Part shown: positions 50,205-63,008 of the stretch, one piece after another | How the letters are laid out: every line of letters begins with the position of its first letter | Position numbering within the stretch: position 1 is the stretch's first letter | From: Artemisia argyi | Taxonomy: Eukaryota > Streptophyta > Magnoliopsida > Asterales > Asteraceae | Assembly: GCA_030686995.1 (NCBI GenBank) | Contig: CM060709.1 | Span: 11,926,872 to 11,990,871, forward strand | Length of the DNA: 64,000 nt | Direction: 5' to 3' | Made by a program: the position numbers and the translations under genes | Notes under the pieces: model-generated | What the model saw: only the letters and a program-made list of their open reading frames with translations | What the model was told of the DNA's origin: nothing | The model's database searches: none

Positions 50205-50209
50205 GTGAT
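50205..50209. repeat. Target-site duplication of the Gypsy element (left)
   Basis: GTGAT, repeated at 63284-63288 on the other side of the element. Confidence 0.9.
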
Positions 50210-53200
50210 TGTAACACCCCCAAAATTTGATACAGCGGAAGACTCAACAAGCTTTCGGGGTGCTACGGGGATTGGTATCCATTCAAAGTCATGAAAGAAC
50301 GAGATAAAGTAAACATAAGAAAAACACAACCAAAACGGGGTTTAAAGTTTACATTTATCCCAACATTCATTCAGAGTCAGGCCCAAAGGAAATAAATGTA
50401 GGTCCACAATAGTTTATCAGAGTTTTAGAAAATAGATCCATAACCGGTGCCATTGTCAAGCCTCCAATCCAAGCATCCATAGAGCATCACTTAATTTCCT
50501 GAGAAAACGTGCTAAAAGTCAGCTTTCGCTGGTGAGATCATAGGTTTAAATTCATCTAACAATATAGTGGACATATACGCAAAACGCTTGCTAGCTAGAC
50601 TAAGGATTCGCTAAAAGCCTGCGGATACCCTCCGCTCCAACATAACACACGGATACCCTCCGTTCTAACATAGATATTCGGGTAACCCCCGCAATATCAA
50701 TAAATACTTGGATAACCTCCGAAGTATTAATAACCTATAGGTGCACACTACAGTATCTAAATAAGCCAACCTTGAATAGTACACACGACCCGTGTGACTA
50801 AAGCTGACAATAACCACATAAGTCAACCTTGAATAGTACACATAAAATGTGACTAAAGCTGACAAAACATCCTAGTCTATACGCATAGCAAGTTTAGAAA
50901 GAATATAGAAGCGATAATAGTCCACATAAAATAATTTGCACGTTTCTCACCCCAAGTATTGAAAACATAGTTCAAGAAAAAGTGGGGCTATGACTCACCT
51001 CAAGTCCAGAAAATAGCAAGAAGAAGTCGGTAGAAATAAGACGTATAGTAACTCAAAAGACGGCAACTACGGACTCGGTACGACCTAACATTATCAACTC
51101 GTTCAGAAATCATTTCCTCAAAATCAAATATTCCCAAACCCGAACGTATTCCATTATACTTCCGAAAATCCATTTCTCGTATAAATCTCGTATTAGTTTG
51201 GAGTTTGGCGTTTGGTATCCATACGGGTGGTGGGTCGACACAACTCAAACCAAGAAGTCACAACAAAAAGGATAATAAAATCATCTATAAGTCTAATATT
51301 AGTCCAATATATTATTTAAATAAATCATCGAAGTTTATCAAATCCGTCGATTTGGTAATCCCCCATATTTATTTACTTAATATACCATTCTAAGATTACA
51401 CCCGAATCCTAGGTCTCACATTGCACATAAAGTACTATATGGTATATATCAAAGTTTAATAAATTCTCTAATTATGCCGTTAAATTTACCAAATTCGTCA
51501 ATTTGGCAACCTCACGGGATACTTAGTAATTTATTATTCTCGTACACATACCACAACCTATGGGCGTCGTAGGATACGATGCCCATTAATATACTCAATT
51601 TAAATAACTAAATAGCTCTTATTTAACCCGTCGATTAAATAAGTTACGTAGTTATCGAAAGTGAATGTATTAATCGTCATATATCCGTGACAACACGAAC
51701 GTCACAATTAATAAACCACTTGGACTCAAGTGACCACGACCCCGCATAACTCGATAGTTTCCTTTATTTATTTAAAAGAAATTATTTTATTTAATATTTA
51801 TTTAACGTCAAGATTTCATCGTTATTTATAGTCGTTTAATTATAATAACGCTCCCGACATTTATTACACCACTTTCATAGTATAATATTTATCGTTACGT
51901 TATTGTAATAATATTACTCGTGATCATTTTATTATTAATATACGCACTTGTATAAATATATATACGTTTTCACGTTTATATATTTATATTATTAATAATA
52001 TTATTACGAGTTTTATTATTTACGTTTGATTATAAATATTTATCGAGTCATACGAAATGGTCACATGTCCGAGTCATCACTCTCGGCTCATTGTCCAAGT
52101 CCAAAATAAAAATAATAATCAAGTCAAACCAAGTAATCAATCTCCGTCCAACAATACCCAAATCACGTGCTACAACAATAGGGTCCGACTATGGCACCCG
52201 ACTAACCTATCTCCGTCATTCTAGTCCGACCGTCTCACAATCGGTCCCCATTTCATACTCGTCAACACAACTCTAACATCAATATAAATCATGATACCCT
52301 TTTATTTTCGGCTCCAAAGTAACGACTATAGTACCAAAATACCAATAGCAATATATCCCAACAACAACAACAACTAAAATAACAACAAGAAGTAACAGTA
52401 GTTACAACAATAACAATAACATGGAACAATAACAAGAAAACATCAAAATATATGTGTTCCGGGTCGATTTTACCAAGTCAAACCCGTGGCCGAGAGACTC
52501 CACTTGAGTCTCGGCTCAAAAATAAACCCCAAGGGTCATACCCGAGACCACCGTGGTCTCGGCTAGCTCATCCGAGCTCGACCCAAAACTAAACCGACCC
52601 CAAGGGTCACGGCACACAAGAACAACAACACGCAACCAAGCATCAAGCTCCAATATAATCGGCTACTCTCGCTAAAATGACCATGAGACTAAAACCACCA
52701 AGAAAACCACATGGGCTTAAAATAATCACCAAGCCGAGAGCCATAGCTCTCGGTTTCACTTCGACCTCAAAAGATAGACACCAAACCCGGATACCAAACT
52801 CATTTCAATAACCAAAAATATTATTTCCCAAACATTTTAATTCGATACCCATCAAAATCTTCCGTGTTTCCACGGATTTAGTACCATATCGAGGCACCCA
52901 AGGTGCCAAAACGAGTCTACTCACCTTGTAGAACCTCAAATCTCACGGATCTAAAGAAACAAGCAAAATACTTCACGAATTTAATTGATTTCAAGATGTT
53001 TTTATGGGTTTGGAGGCGCGTGTTTGTGTAGATCTAATAGAATAGGTGATGGGGATTCGTTTTATGGTAGCAGTGTGGTGAGGAGACCGGCGGTGTGGCG
53101 GTGGTGTGGCCGGAATAGTGGCGGTGGCTAGGTTTAGATTTAAGAGAGATAGAGAGATGAAGAAGATAGAGATGGTGTATTTGTTTGTGTGTGATACCAG

Positions 53201-53721
53201 GGACCAAACCACAAGGACATTTTGTAATATACTCTTTTCCTTTTTATTTTTATTTCTTTTCTTTCTTATACAATAATAATACTACTAACAATAATAATAA
53301 TGATAATAATAATAATAATAACAAAAGTGTTATTAAATTTAGGGTAAGGTGGCTAGGTGTAAATTACACGGACCAAAACCCATAACTCGTTTCAAAACAT
53401 TTAATATCTCACAGGACGTTCCATAAATAAATATATATATATAGTCGAATCCGTAGACTCAAGACATAAAATTTCTGTTAGGTTATCCTAGTGCCGGAGT
53501 CAACGTAATGCCAAATGAGAATTACATAATTAAATCGCCACATATATTCATATCGAATCCTTAAAATAAATCTTCAAATCTCATAAAGATTTTAAAATAT
53601 AATCAACCATAATGTAGGTTTTACAAGTTCGTTACGAATAAAACTTCAAATAAAAGTTTATAAACGAACTTTAATGTAATGCGGGTTTTCAAAATAACTC
53701 CCTAATTTGCCAGTTGTCACA
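50210..53721 (-). mobile_element. 3' LTR of the Gypsy element
   Basis: 3512 bases, starting (minus strand) TGTGACAACTGGCAAATTAG and ending GGGGGTGTTACA. By eye it differs from the 5' LTR at only some 30 positions plus small length changes. It includes the splice-like pair (donor 50997-50998, acceptor 50499-50500 on the minus strand). Confidence 0.93.
50499..50998 (-). other. Putative LTR intron (3' LTR copy)
   Basis: Minus-strand GAG|GTGAGTCATAGCCCC at 50998 and TTTTCTCAG at 50499 bracket 500 bases containing short diverged repeats (GGATACCCTCCG, AACCTTGAATAGTACACA). The sites match those at 3418 and 3908. The equivalent pair in the 5' LTR lies near 59985-60486. Inferred from sequence only. 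Confidence 0.4.
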
Positions 53722-53732
53722 TCCTCCCAGCC
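53722..53732 (-). promoter_or_regulatory. Polypurine tract of the Gypsy element
   Basis: Minus-strand GGCTGGGAGGA abuts the 3' LTR, identical to 778-788. Confidence 0.85.
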
Positions 53733-53773
53733 TCAGAAGAAACCCGTCCCGGGTTTCTCTCAGAACAATTCAT

Positions 53774-54469
53774 CTACGAAGTGAAAAGCTTCGGATATCT
53801 CTTTCGGAACTCGTCCTCACGTTCCCACGTAAATTCCGGTCCATGTCGGGAATTCCAACGAACCTTGACGAGTGGAATGCGACTTCGCTTGAGTCGCTTA
53901 ATCTCATGATCTAAAATCTCAATCGGCTCTTCCACAAAGTTCAATTTCTCATCAACACGAATATCTTTCATCGATATAACCGGCATCTCATCAGAAAGAC
54001 ACTTTCTCAAATTACTAACATGAAACACATCGTGAACTTTACTCAGTTCCTGTGGTAATTCCAACCGATAAGCCACGGCCCAATTCTTTCCAAAATAAGA
54101 AATGGTCCAATGTAGCGGGGGTTGAGTTTCCCACGTTTCTCAAAACGTATCACACCTTTTCAAGGCGACTTTCAGCATCACTTTGTCTCCAACCTGGAAC
54201 TCTAGGGGTTTACGTCTCTGATCGGCGTAACTTTTCTACCTATCTCTAGCTGCTTGCAATCGATCACGAATTTGAGTCACTTTCTCAGTAGTCTCCAATA
54301 TAAGTTCAGGGCCTGTGAGTTGGCTATCTCCAACTTCCGCCCAACCAATAGGTGAACGACATTTACGACCATATAAAGCTTCAAATGGTGCAGCTTTAAG
54401 ACTTGTGTGGTAGCTATTGTTGTAGGAGAACTCCGCAAGGGGGTAGGTACTTCTCCCAGCCTTTACCAA
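53774..54469 (-). pseudogene. Gypsy integrase C-terminus and chromodomain-like tail, frameshifted
   Basis: Two open blocks, 54236-54469 and 53774-54076, sit in one frame but are separated by a TAG (54236-54238) and by at least two small frame changes between 54235 and 54076. The first block holds [20 protein letters not shown], the second [12 protein letters not shown] and the tail [17 protein letters not shown]. The equivalent region is unbroken at 2-736, where it reads through as one frame, so the lesions here belong to this copy. A frame change near 54440 also separates it from the upstream integrase core. Confidence 0.88.
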
Positions 54470-55556
54470 AGTCTATAATACATGCACGAAGCATATCCTC
54501 TAAAGTCTGAATGGTCCTCTCACTTTGACCATCGGTTTGGGGATGATATGTAGTACTCATATCAAGTCTCGTCCCCAAAGCGGTTTGAAGTGATCGCCAC
54601 AAAGCTGACGTAAAGCGGCTATCGCGATCAGAAATAATCGATATCGGGACTCTATGACGAGAAATAATTTCCTTCACATACAAATTCGCAAGTTTATTCA
54701 CGCTATCATCTTCACTAATCGCCAGGAAATGAGTAGACTTAGTCAAACGATCCACAATTACCCAGATAGCGTCACAACCGCTAGTTGTCCTTGGTAATTT
54801 GGTAATAAAATCCATTGTGATCCGCTCCCATTTCCAAACCGGGAGTTCTGGCTCCGTCAATAATCCTGATGGTCTTTGATGTTCGGTCTTAACCTTAGAG
54901 CAAGTCAAACACTTACTAACGTACAATGCTATATCTGCCTTCATATTTGGCCACCAATATAATTTTTTCAAATCCTGGTACATCTTGTCAGACCCAGGAT
55001 GAATAGAGTATCTTGACTTATGCGACTCGTGCATAATCAACTCTCGAATTCCTCCATACAAAGGTACCCAATTTCGCTCTCTAAAACATAATACTCCATC
55101 AAAACGCTTAACAAATCCCTTCTCATTTTCTGCCATCCCAAATATTTTCTCAGCAGGTCGATTTTCTGCTTTCAACGCTTCCGTTTGAGCTTCTAATATT
55201 TGAGACGGTAATGGCGATACGATAGTCATTCCTAATGACCTAACTCGTAACGGTGGAATTCTCTCCTTTCGACTAAGAGCATCAGCAACGACGTTTGCTT
55301 TACCAGGATGGTAGCGAATTTCACAATCATAATCGCTTAGCAACTCAATCCAACGTCGCTGTCTCATGTTGAGCTCTTTTTGGTTCAAAATGTGTTGCAG
55401 ACTTTTGTGGTCAGTAAACACTACACACTTAGTTCCATACAAGTAATGTCTCCATATCCTCAAAGCAAAAACCACAACACCTAACTCCAAATCATGGGTG
55501 GTGTAGTTCTTCTCATGCTTCTTGAGCTGTCGGGAAGCATAAGCTATCACTTTCTC
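54414..55556 (-). pseudogene. Gypsy RNase H and integrase core (pol segment)
   Basis: Open for about 380 codons after a TGA at 55557-55559. RNase H is visible first ([38 protein letters not shown]). The integrase follows with its zinc-binding part ([19 protein letters not shown]), then the catalytic DDE: Asp in [10 protein letters not shown], Asp in IISDRDSRF, Glu in QTDGQSERT. The frame is lost near 54440, just after [10 protein letters not shown], where the reading passes into other residues. RNase H degrades the RNA template and integrase inserts the cDNA. It shares its frame with the upstream reverse transcriptase, from which it is divided by two stops. Confidence 0.92.
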
Positions 55557-55601
55557 TCATTGCATCAACACCGCTCCTAAACCTTTATGAGAAGCGTCAC
55601 A

Positions 55602-56519
55602 TTAGACGACAAAGTCCTCGTTACCTTCGGGTAACGCCAAGATAGGAGCACTACACAAAATCTTCTTAAGTAACTGAAATGCTTCCTCTTCCTCATCTCC
55701 CCATTCATACTTAACACACTTTTGAGTCAATTTGGTCAACGGTTTTGCTATATTCGAAAATCCCTCAATGAATCTTCGGTAATAACCGGCTAATCCCAAA
55801 AATTGACGAACTTCTGTTGGGGTCGTAGGTGCAGCCCAATCTTTAATCGCTTCAATCTTAGCAGGATCCACATGAACTCCTTGTCTATCAATCACATGAC
55901 CTAGAAATTGTACCGTCGGAATCCAAAATTCACATTTTAAAATTTTGGCATACAGTTTCTCCTTCCTGAGCAATTCTAAGATAAGTCTTAGATGCTCCTC
56001 ATGCTCCTTCTCACTCTTCGAATAAATCAGAATGTCATCGATGAACACAATTACGAACTTATCTAAGTAAGGCTTACACAACCGATTCATGAGATCCATG
56101 AATACCGCCGGTGCGTTAGTCAACCCAAACGGCATCACCTGAAACTCGTAATGCCCGTAACGGGTTCTGAAAGCCTTTTTTGGAATATCTTCCTCGCAAA
56201 CTCGAAGTTGATGATATCCCGATCCCAAATCGATCTTCGAGTACACACCCGATCCTTGAAGTTGATCGAACAAGTCGTCGATTCTAGGTAACGGGTATCT
56301 ATTCTTCACCGTTAACTTGTTCAGCTCTCGGTAATCAATGCACATACGGAACAATCCATCCTTCTTCTTCACAAATAAGATTGGGGCTCCCCAAGGTGAA
56401 GAACTTGGTCTTATAAATCCTTTTTCGGCTAACTCCGCTAATTGTTTCGACAACTCTTCCAGTTCGGTGGGTGCAAGACGATAAGGCGCTCGTGCTACAG
56501 GTGCAGCACCAGGTATCAA
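55602..56519 (-). pseudogene. Gypsy reverse transcriptase (pol segment)
   Basis: The reading frame starts before 56519 (its coding sense can be followed back to about 56590) and ends at a TAA, 55602-55604. Reverse transcriptase motifs in order: [66 protein letters not shown], the catalytic [19 protein letters not shown], and [15 protein letters not shown], then the beginning of RNase H. The catalytic aspartates are kept. The TAA and the TGA 45 bases further on interrupt the polyprotein before the rest of RNase H. A frame change near 56585 separates it from the protease part. Confidence 0.93.
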
Positions 56520-56533
56520 CTCAATCTGTAACT

Positions 56534-57109
56534 CTACTTGTCTAGTAGGCGGGATTCCCGGAAAATCATCGGGAATACATCAGGAAAATCACGAACTATA
56601 GGCACATCTCCAATGCACCTTTCCTTCTTCTCCTTCCCTCCTTTCTCAGAGATTTGAGCTAAGAAAAGGCAACATCCTTTTTCCATTAGTTTCGGTAACT
56701 TAGTGCAAGAAATGACTGCTAATCGGGATGGGCTCCTCGAACCTTTTCGATCTCCTTGTATATTTAGAGTCTCCTTTCCGTAAGGCACTCGCACGATCTT
56801 CTCATCGTAAAGTATGTGAGCACGATACTTTGACAACCAATCCATACCAATGATGACATCAAAACTTCCTAACATGACGGGTAGAAGATCTATGTTGAAA
56901 GGGTGGTTCAAGAAATTTAACGTGCAACCGCGAATGATGGTATTAATCCTTTCTATATTTCCATTTGCTAATTCTATATCATAACCGATTCCTAAGGCCA
57001 TCGGGGGTTTCTCTAGTAAGGGTGCAAACCAGTAACGACATTCGGATCTTCTCCTCTCTCGTTCCCAAGTGCATACACTCTCCCATAAGCAGTTCCAGCT
57101 TCCACACAT
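56534..57109 (-). pseudogene. Gypsy protease-region remnant
   Basis: After the gag end, this frame reads MALGIGYDIELANGNIERIN and later VIIGMDWLSKYRAHILYDEK, which is the C-terminal half of a Gypsy retropepsin-like region and its linker toward the reverse transcriptase (VRDFPDVFP). The usual D-S/T-G active-site motif, expected shortly before the first block, is not visible, and gag runs out of frame here at 57013, so a deletion probably removed it. The first 30 or so residues of the listed frame overlap gag in another frame and are not meaningful. The frame ends at a TAG (56534-56536), beyond the frame change at about 56585. Confidence 0.75.
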
Positions 57110-58371
57110 TGGTCCCCATTATCTTGTCGTCCACGGTTTCCATTATTGTACCCATTACCACCCGATCCTTGATTTCCTCGGTTCCACGATTCTCTACACT
57201 CATTCCTATAATGTCCCTTCTTTCCACGTCCATAACAAGTAACATTTGCCTTACTCATAGTTTCAGGAGTAGCTTGAACTATAGCAAGGGGTCGTGCTCT
57301 ACAATCCCTAGCTACATGTCCTCTCCTTGTGCAACTCTGACAAATCACAGTACATTGTCCTGTACGATTCTTGTAGCAACGACCACACTTGGGTGCATCA
57401 CCATTTTGGTTCCTTTTATCTCCATTCCCAATAGCATAAGCCTTAGCAACAGCTTGTCGCTTGTTTCGGTGATCATTACCCTTAGGGTGATGGTCTCTCT
57501 TTCTCTTTCCATTCTTATCCTTATCAGCTCCTTCCAATCCCAATGAATCGATTAATTGTTGAGCGATTGTGATGGCCTAATGGATATTTGCAGGTCTAGC
57601 AGCAATCACATCATTCCTTGTAGCCACAGGCAACCCATCGGTATACCGCTCAATCTTTTGAGTCTCAGTTTTAACCATATCGGGGCAAAGCAAGGCTAAC
57701 TCTTGGCAACGGCGATTGTAAGTCGCCATATCAGTACCCTTCACTTTATGATTCCAAAACTCAATCTCCAGCTTCTTAACCTCATTTCTTGGGCAGTAAG
57801 TCTGAATCAGCAAAGACTTAAATTGCTCCCAAGTCGTAGCATACGCCACATCACTTCCAACCGAATTACGGTAATTGTTCCACCAAGTTAAAGCTTCATC
57901 CTTGAAAGTAAAAGAAGCAAACTTTACCTTCGCATTCTCCGCACAACCACTGACATTAAGCACTGACTCAGTCTTCTCTATCCACCTAACCAAGTAAACC
58001 ACTCCTTCAGTTCCACCAAACTCAATAGGTCCACAAATCTTAAACTCCTTGTAGTGACATCCGTTAGCACGAACAGGTGGAAATGTTCCAGCAGAATTGT
58101 TGGAATGATTTGACTCAGCTAGTAACTCAGCAACTCTTTGCTCCACAAGTTGATTGATCATTGCTTGATCCACAGTAGGTACATTAAGTGGAACATGATC
58201 ATTGTCTCCCTGAACATCAACATTTTGATTCCTGTTGTTGCGGTTGGTAGTGTCCAGGTTGTCAGGAGTGGGGGTCTCAACATTTCGAGTAGGACGACAT
58301 CCTCGGCGACCAGGGGTAGTCGCTGCCGTACCAGTTCGGGTAGCTCTGACAGGGTTTCGTCGTACAACCAT
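57013..58371 (-). pseudogene. Gypsy gag with one in-frame stop
   Basis: Starts MVVRRNPVRATRTGTAATTP at 58371 with an Arg/Thr-rich beginning. The capsid-like core includes YLVRWIEKTESVLNVSGCAE, KDEALTWWNNYRNS and TTWEQFKSLLIQTYCP. A TAG at 57577-57579 interrupts the frame, which then stays open to 57013 and contains a zinc knuckle CQSCTRRGHVARDC (C-x2-C-x4-H-x4-C) and a second, altered one (CYGRGKKGHYRNEC) that lacks its second Cys. Gag packages the genomic RNA and forms the virus-like particle. The stop, the lost Cys and the shift at the end make this copy defective. Confidence 0.9.
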
Positions 58372-58644
58372 TAATATAATTCCAAGACAATATCAACCAC
58401 GCAAATAAGACACAATTCTCCATGTACGCCAAAAACCGTAAAATATCATACGAGCTCACCATCATCCATAAGTAGCGATCAATACATCGTTCCATACTAC
58501 CAACAGGCATAATAGATACTAATCGTTCCATACGAGACGAATGTACAATCCGAATATCATGACATAAGTGATATAATAACTAGCTCTCCTAACCAAATAC
58601 TCCTTGGCTTATGTAGCAACACAACAACCTGATTCCAAATCGAT
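58372..58644 (-). other. Gap between extra ORF and gag
   Basis: About 270 bases without a frame. No promoter or splice signal stands out. Confidence 0.5.
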
Positions 58645-59199
58645 CTAGCCACGATGCTGGCGTAGACTCCTCAACTCCGCAACAAACTCAACAATAAACT
58701 CAGCAATGACCATCTCAAGTCGGTCAGACATCCGCGAGATCCTCTCGCCCTATGCAGTAATCTGAGCCCACATCCTACCAGTCTCACCTAACTCTGCATG
58801 CTCAGCAGAAACCTCAGAAGGTGCATCCGACGCCATAGGACTACCAGGTGGTGAATCAAACAAAAACGGATGATCAGGTGAAACCGGCTCTAACGGATGT
58901 ATCGGGGAATCGGGCTTCGCAGAATGAACTGAATGTGCTAGCGACCCATCATCATCAGGCATATCCTCCTCCTGAGGATCATCCTCTTCCCAATCCTGAG
59001 GGTCATCATTCTCTTCCTCATCTTGAGGGTTATCATTCTGCTCACCCGCGTACTCCTCGTCGAAGGGGTACTCTATCACTCGTCATCTCCGAGCAGGCGA
59101 ACCACGAGGCGATAAAGTCGGCGACTTAGGGCAACAATAGGACGATGAAGTAGTAGTGGCTGAACGCATGACCATCACGTATGGGTCATCAGGGGCCAT
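58645..59199 (-). pseudogene. Extra ORF upstream of gag (acidic, Pro/Glu/Asp-rich)
   Basis: From an ATG at 59199 (MAPDDPYVMVMRSATTTSSS) one frame continues to a TAG at 58645-58647, interrupted by a TGA (59083-59085) and a TAG (58750-58752). The middle is strongly acidic with short repeats (NPQDEEENDDPQDWEEDD) and a Pro/Ser part (DSPIHPLEPVSPDHPFLFDS); the end predicts a helix (SDRLEMVIAEFIVEFVAEL). It lies between primer site and gag. I recognise no domain. Several plant Gypsy lineages carry additional ORFs, so it may be one of them, or the 5' part of an older, longer gag. Composition bias on its own would also allow a chance frame, but 185 codons with only two stops argue against that. Confidence 0.5.
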
Positions 59200-59681
59200 A
59201 GTGATCTACGATGGGCGACGCGTACTAGCAATAACAATTCTTAACAACAACACGTGCAAAGGAGGCTATTATTTGTGACAACGGCGTAGGGTAGGTGTAA
59301 GTGTTTCAAAACAACTAAAGCGCGAACTCAAAATATCGCATCAAAATCATCATAAAATCCCAATTATATAATCTCAGTAAAGAGTTTCAAATACCGCATT
59401 ACTAAAATCATTCATAAAATAATTAAGCCATATAATTCCTCAAAACGCATATAATTCCTCAAAACGCATATAATTCCTCAAAACGTCATCATATCACTAA
59501 ATCAATAAATCTCAAATCCCCAAATCATCTCAAGAATCCCATATCTAATAATCATCTCAATATACCTCAATAATAATAGTGATGCTTCAGCTTGGCGGGT
59601 TGGCGGGCAATGGTCGAGGATCGTTTTCTATAAAAATCGGTTATAGTTTAGGTGTCTATTTACCTAGTTCTCTATAACCTT
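59200..59681 (-). other. Gypsy untranslated leader
   Basis: AT-rich leader after the primer site. It holds three copies of ATATAATTCCTCAAAACG near 59434-59484. Confidence 0.7.
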
Positions 59682-59683
59682 GG

Positions 59684-59694
59684 CTCTGATACCA
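59684..59694 (-). promoter_or_regulatory. Primer-binding site (initiator tRNA-Met)
   Basis: Minus-strand TGGTATCAGAG, three bases after the 5' LTR end, complementary to the 3' end of plant initiator tRNA-Met. It primes minus-strand cDNA. Confidence 0.92.
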
Positions 59695-59697
59695 ATC

Positions 59698-62600
59698 TGT
59701 AACACCCCCAAAATTTGATACAGCGGAACACTCAACAAGCTTTCGGGGTGCTACGGGGATTGGTATCCATTCAAAGTCATGAAAGAACGAGATAAAGTAA
59801 ACATAAGAAAAATACAACCAAAACGGGGTTTAAAGTTTACATTTATCCCAACATTCATTCAGAATCAGGCCCAAAAGAAATAAATGTAGGTCCACAATAG
59901 TTTATCAGAGTTTTAGAAAATAGATCCATAACCGGTGCCATTGCCAAGCCTCCAATCCAAGCATCCATAGAGCATCACTTAATTTCCTGAGAAAACGTGC
60001 TAAAAGTCAGCTTTCGCTGGTGAGATCATAGGTTTAAATTCATCTAACAATATAGTGGACATATACGCAAAACGCTTGCTAGCTAGACTAAGGATTCGCT
60101 AAAAGCCTGCGGATACCCTCCGCTCCAACATAACACACGGATACCCTCCGTTCTAACATAGATATTCGGGTAACCCCCGCAATATCAATAAATACTTGGA
60201 TAACCTCCGAAGTATTAATAACCTATAGGTGCACACTACAGTATCTAAATAAGCCAACCTTGAATAGTACACACGACCCGTGTGACTAAAGCTGACAATA
60301 ACCACATAAGTCAACCTTGAATAGTACACATAAAATGTGACTAAAGCTGACAAAACATCCTAGTCTATACGCATAGCAAGTTTAGAAAGAATATAGAAGC
60401 GATAATAGTCCACATAAAATAATTTGCACGTTTCTCACCCCAAGTATTGAAAACATAGTTCAAGAAAAAGTGGGGCTATGACTCACCTCAAGTCCAGAAA
60501 ATAGCAAGAAGAAGTCGGTAGAAATAAGACGTATAGTAACTCAAAAGACGGCAACTACGGACTCGGTACGACCTAACATTATCAACTCGTTCAGAAATCA
60601 TTTCCTCAAAATCAAATATTCCCAAACCCGAACGTATTCCATTATACTTCCGAAAATCCATTTCTCGTATAAATCTCGTATTAGTTTGGAGTTTGGCGTT
60701 TGGTATCCATACGGGTGGTGGGTCGACACAACTCAAACCAAGAAGTCACAACAAAAAGGATAATAAAATCATCTATAAGTCTAATATTAGTCCAATATAT
60801 TATTTAAATAAATCATCGAAGTTTATCAAATCCGTCGATTTGGTAATCCCCCATATTTATTTACTTAATATACCATTCTAAGATTACACCCGAATCCTAG
60901 GTCTCACATTGCACATAAAGTACTATATGGTATATATCAAAGTTTAATAAATTCTCTAATTATGCCGTTAAATTTACCAAATTCGTCAATTTGGCAACCT
61001 CACGGGATACTTAGTAATTTATTATTCTCGTACACATACCACAACCTATGGGCGTCGTAGGATACGATGCCCATTAATATACTCAATTTAAATAACTAAA
61101 TAGCTCTTATTTAACCCGTCGATTAAATAAGTTACGTAGTTATCGAAAGTGAATGTATTAATCGTCATATATCCGTGACAACACGAACGTCACAATTAAT
61201 AAACCACTTGGACTCAAGTGACCACGACCCCGCATAACTCGATAGTTTCCTTTATTTATTTAAAAGAAATTATTTTATTTAATATTTATTTAACGTCAAG
61301 ATTTCATCGTTATTTATAGTCGTTTAATTATAATAACGCTCCCGACATTTATTACACCACTTTCATAGTATAATATTTATCGTTACGTTATTGTAATAAT
61401 ATTACTCGTGATCATTTTATTATTAATATACGCACTTGTATAAATATATATACGTTTTCACGTTTATATATTTATATTATTAATAATATTATTACGAGTT
61501 TTATTATTTACGTTTGATTATAAATATTTATCGAGTCATACGAAATGGTCACATGTCCGAGTCATCACTCTCGGCTCATTGTCCAAGTCCAAAATAAAAA
61601 TAATAATCAAGTCAAACCAAGTAATCAATCTCCGTCCAACAATACCCAAATCACGTGCTACAACAATAGGGTCCGACTATGGCACCCGACTAACCTATCT
61701 CCGTCATTCTAGTCCGACCGTCTCACAATCGGTCCCCATTTCATACTCGTCAACACAACTCTAACATCAATATAAATCATGATACCCTTTTATTTTCGGC
61801 TCCAAAGTAACGACTATAGTACCAAAATACCAATAGCAATATATCCCAACAACAACAACAACTAAAATAACAACAAGAAGTAACAGTAGTTACAACAATA
61901 ACAATAACATGGAACAATAACAAGAAAACATCAAAATATATGTGTTCCGGGTCGATTTTACCAAGTCAAACCCGTGGCCGAGAGACTCCACTTGAGTCTC
62001 GGCTCAAAAATAAACCCCAAGGGTCATACCCGAGACCACCGTGGTCTCGGCTAGCTCATCCGAGCTCGACCCAAAACTAAACCGACCCCAAGGGTCACGG
62101 CACACAAGAACAACAACACGCAACCAAGAATCAAGCTCCAATATAATCGGCTACTCTCGCTAAAATGACCACGAGACTAAAACCACCAAGAAAACCACAT
62201 GGGCTTAAAATAATCACCAAGCCGAGAGCCATAGCTCTCGGTTTCACTTCGACCTCAAAAGATAGACACCAAACCCGGATACCAAACTCATTTCAATAAC
62301 CAAAAATATTATTTCCCAAACATTTTAATTCGATACCCATCAAAATCTTCCGTGTTTCCACGGATTTAGTACCATATCGAGGCACCCAAGGTGCCAAAAC
62401 GAGTCTACTCACCTTGTAGAACCTCAAATCTCACGGATCTAAAAAACAAGCAAAATACTTCACGAATTTAATTGATTTCAGGATGTTTTTATGGGTTTGG
62501 AGGCACGTGTTTGTGTAGATCTAATAGAATAGGTGATGGGGATTCGTTTTATGGTAGCAGTGTGGTGAGGAGACCGGCGGTGTGGCGGTGGTGTGGCCGG

Positions 62601-62912
62601 AATAATGGTGGCGGCTAGGTTTAGATTTAAGAGAGAGAGAGAGATGAAGAAGATGGAGATGGTGTATTTGTTTGTGTGTGATACCAGGGACTAAACCACA
62701 AGGACATTTTGTAATATACTCTTTTTCTTTTTATTTTTATTTCTTTTCTTTCTTATACAATAATAATACTACTAACAATAATAATAATGATAATAATAAT
62801 AATAATAATAACAAAAGTGTTATTAAATTTAGAGTAAGGTGGCTAGGTGTAAATTACACGGACCAAAATCCGTAACTCGTTTCAAAACATTTAATATTTC
62901 ACGGGACGTTCC

Positions 62913-63008
<96 letters not shown>

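Noticed and set aside
51000..51248. Identical ORF pairs in both LTRs (also at 60488-60736, 50665-50865 and 60153-60353)
   Set aside because: They are duplicated only because the LTRs are; no domain or codon signal is visible.
52991..53212. Minus-strand ORF with a Thr/Pro/His-rich stretch within the LTR as a captured host gene
   Set aside because: It is short and low in complexity. The equivalent zone of the left-edge LTR is also CCGCCACC-rich but has no matching frame, so it looks like LTR leader sequence.
56965..57546. Plus-strand ORF of 193 aa
   Set aside because: Antisense shadow of gag; Ser/Ile-rich composition reflects the complementary strand of the zinc-knuckle region.
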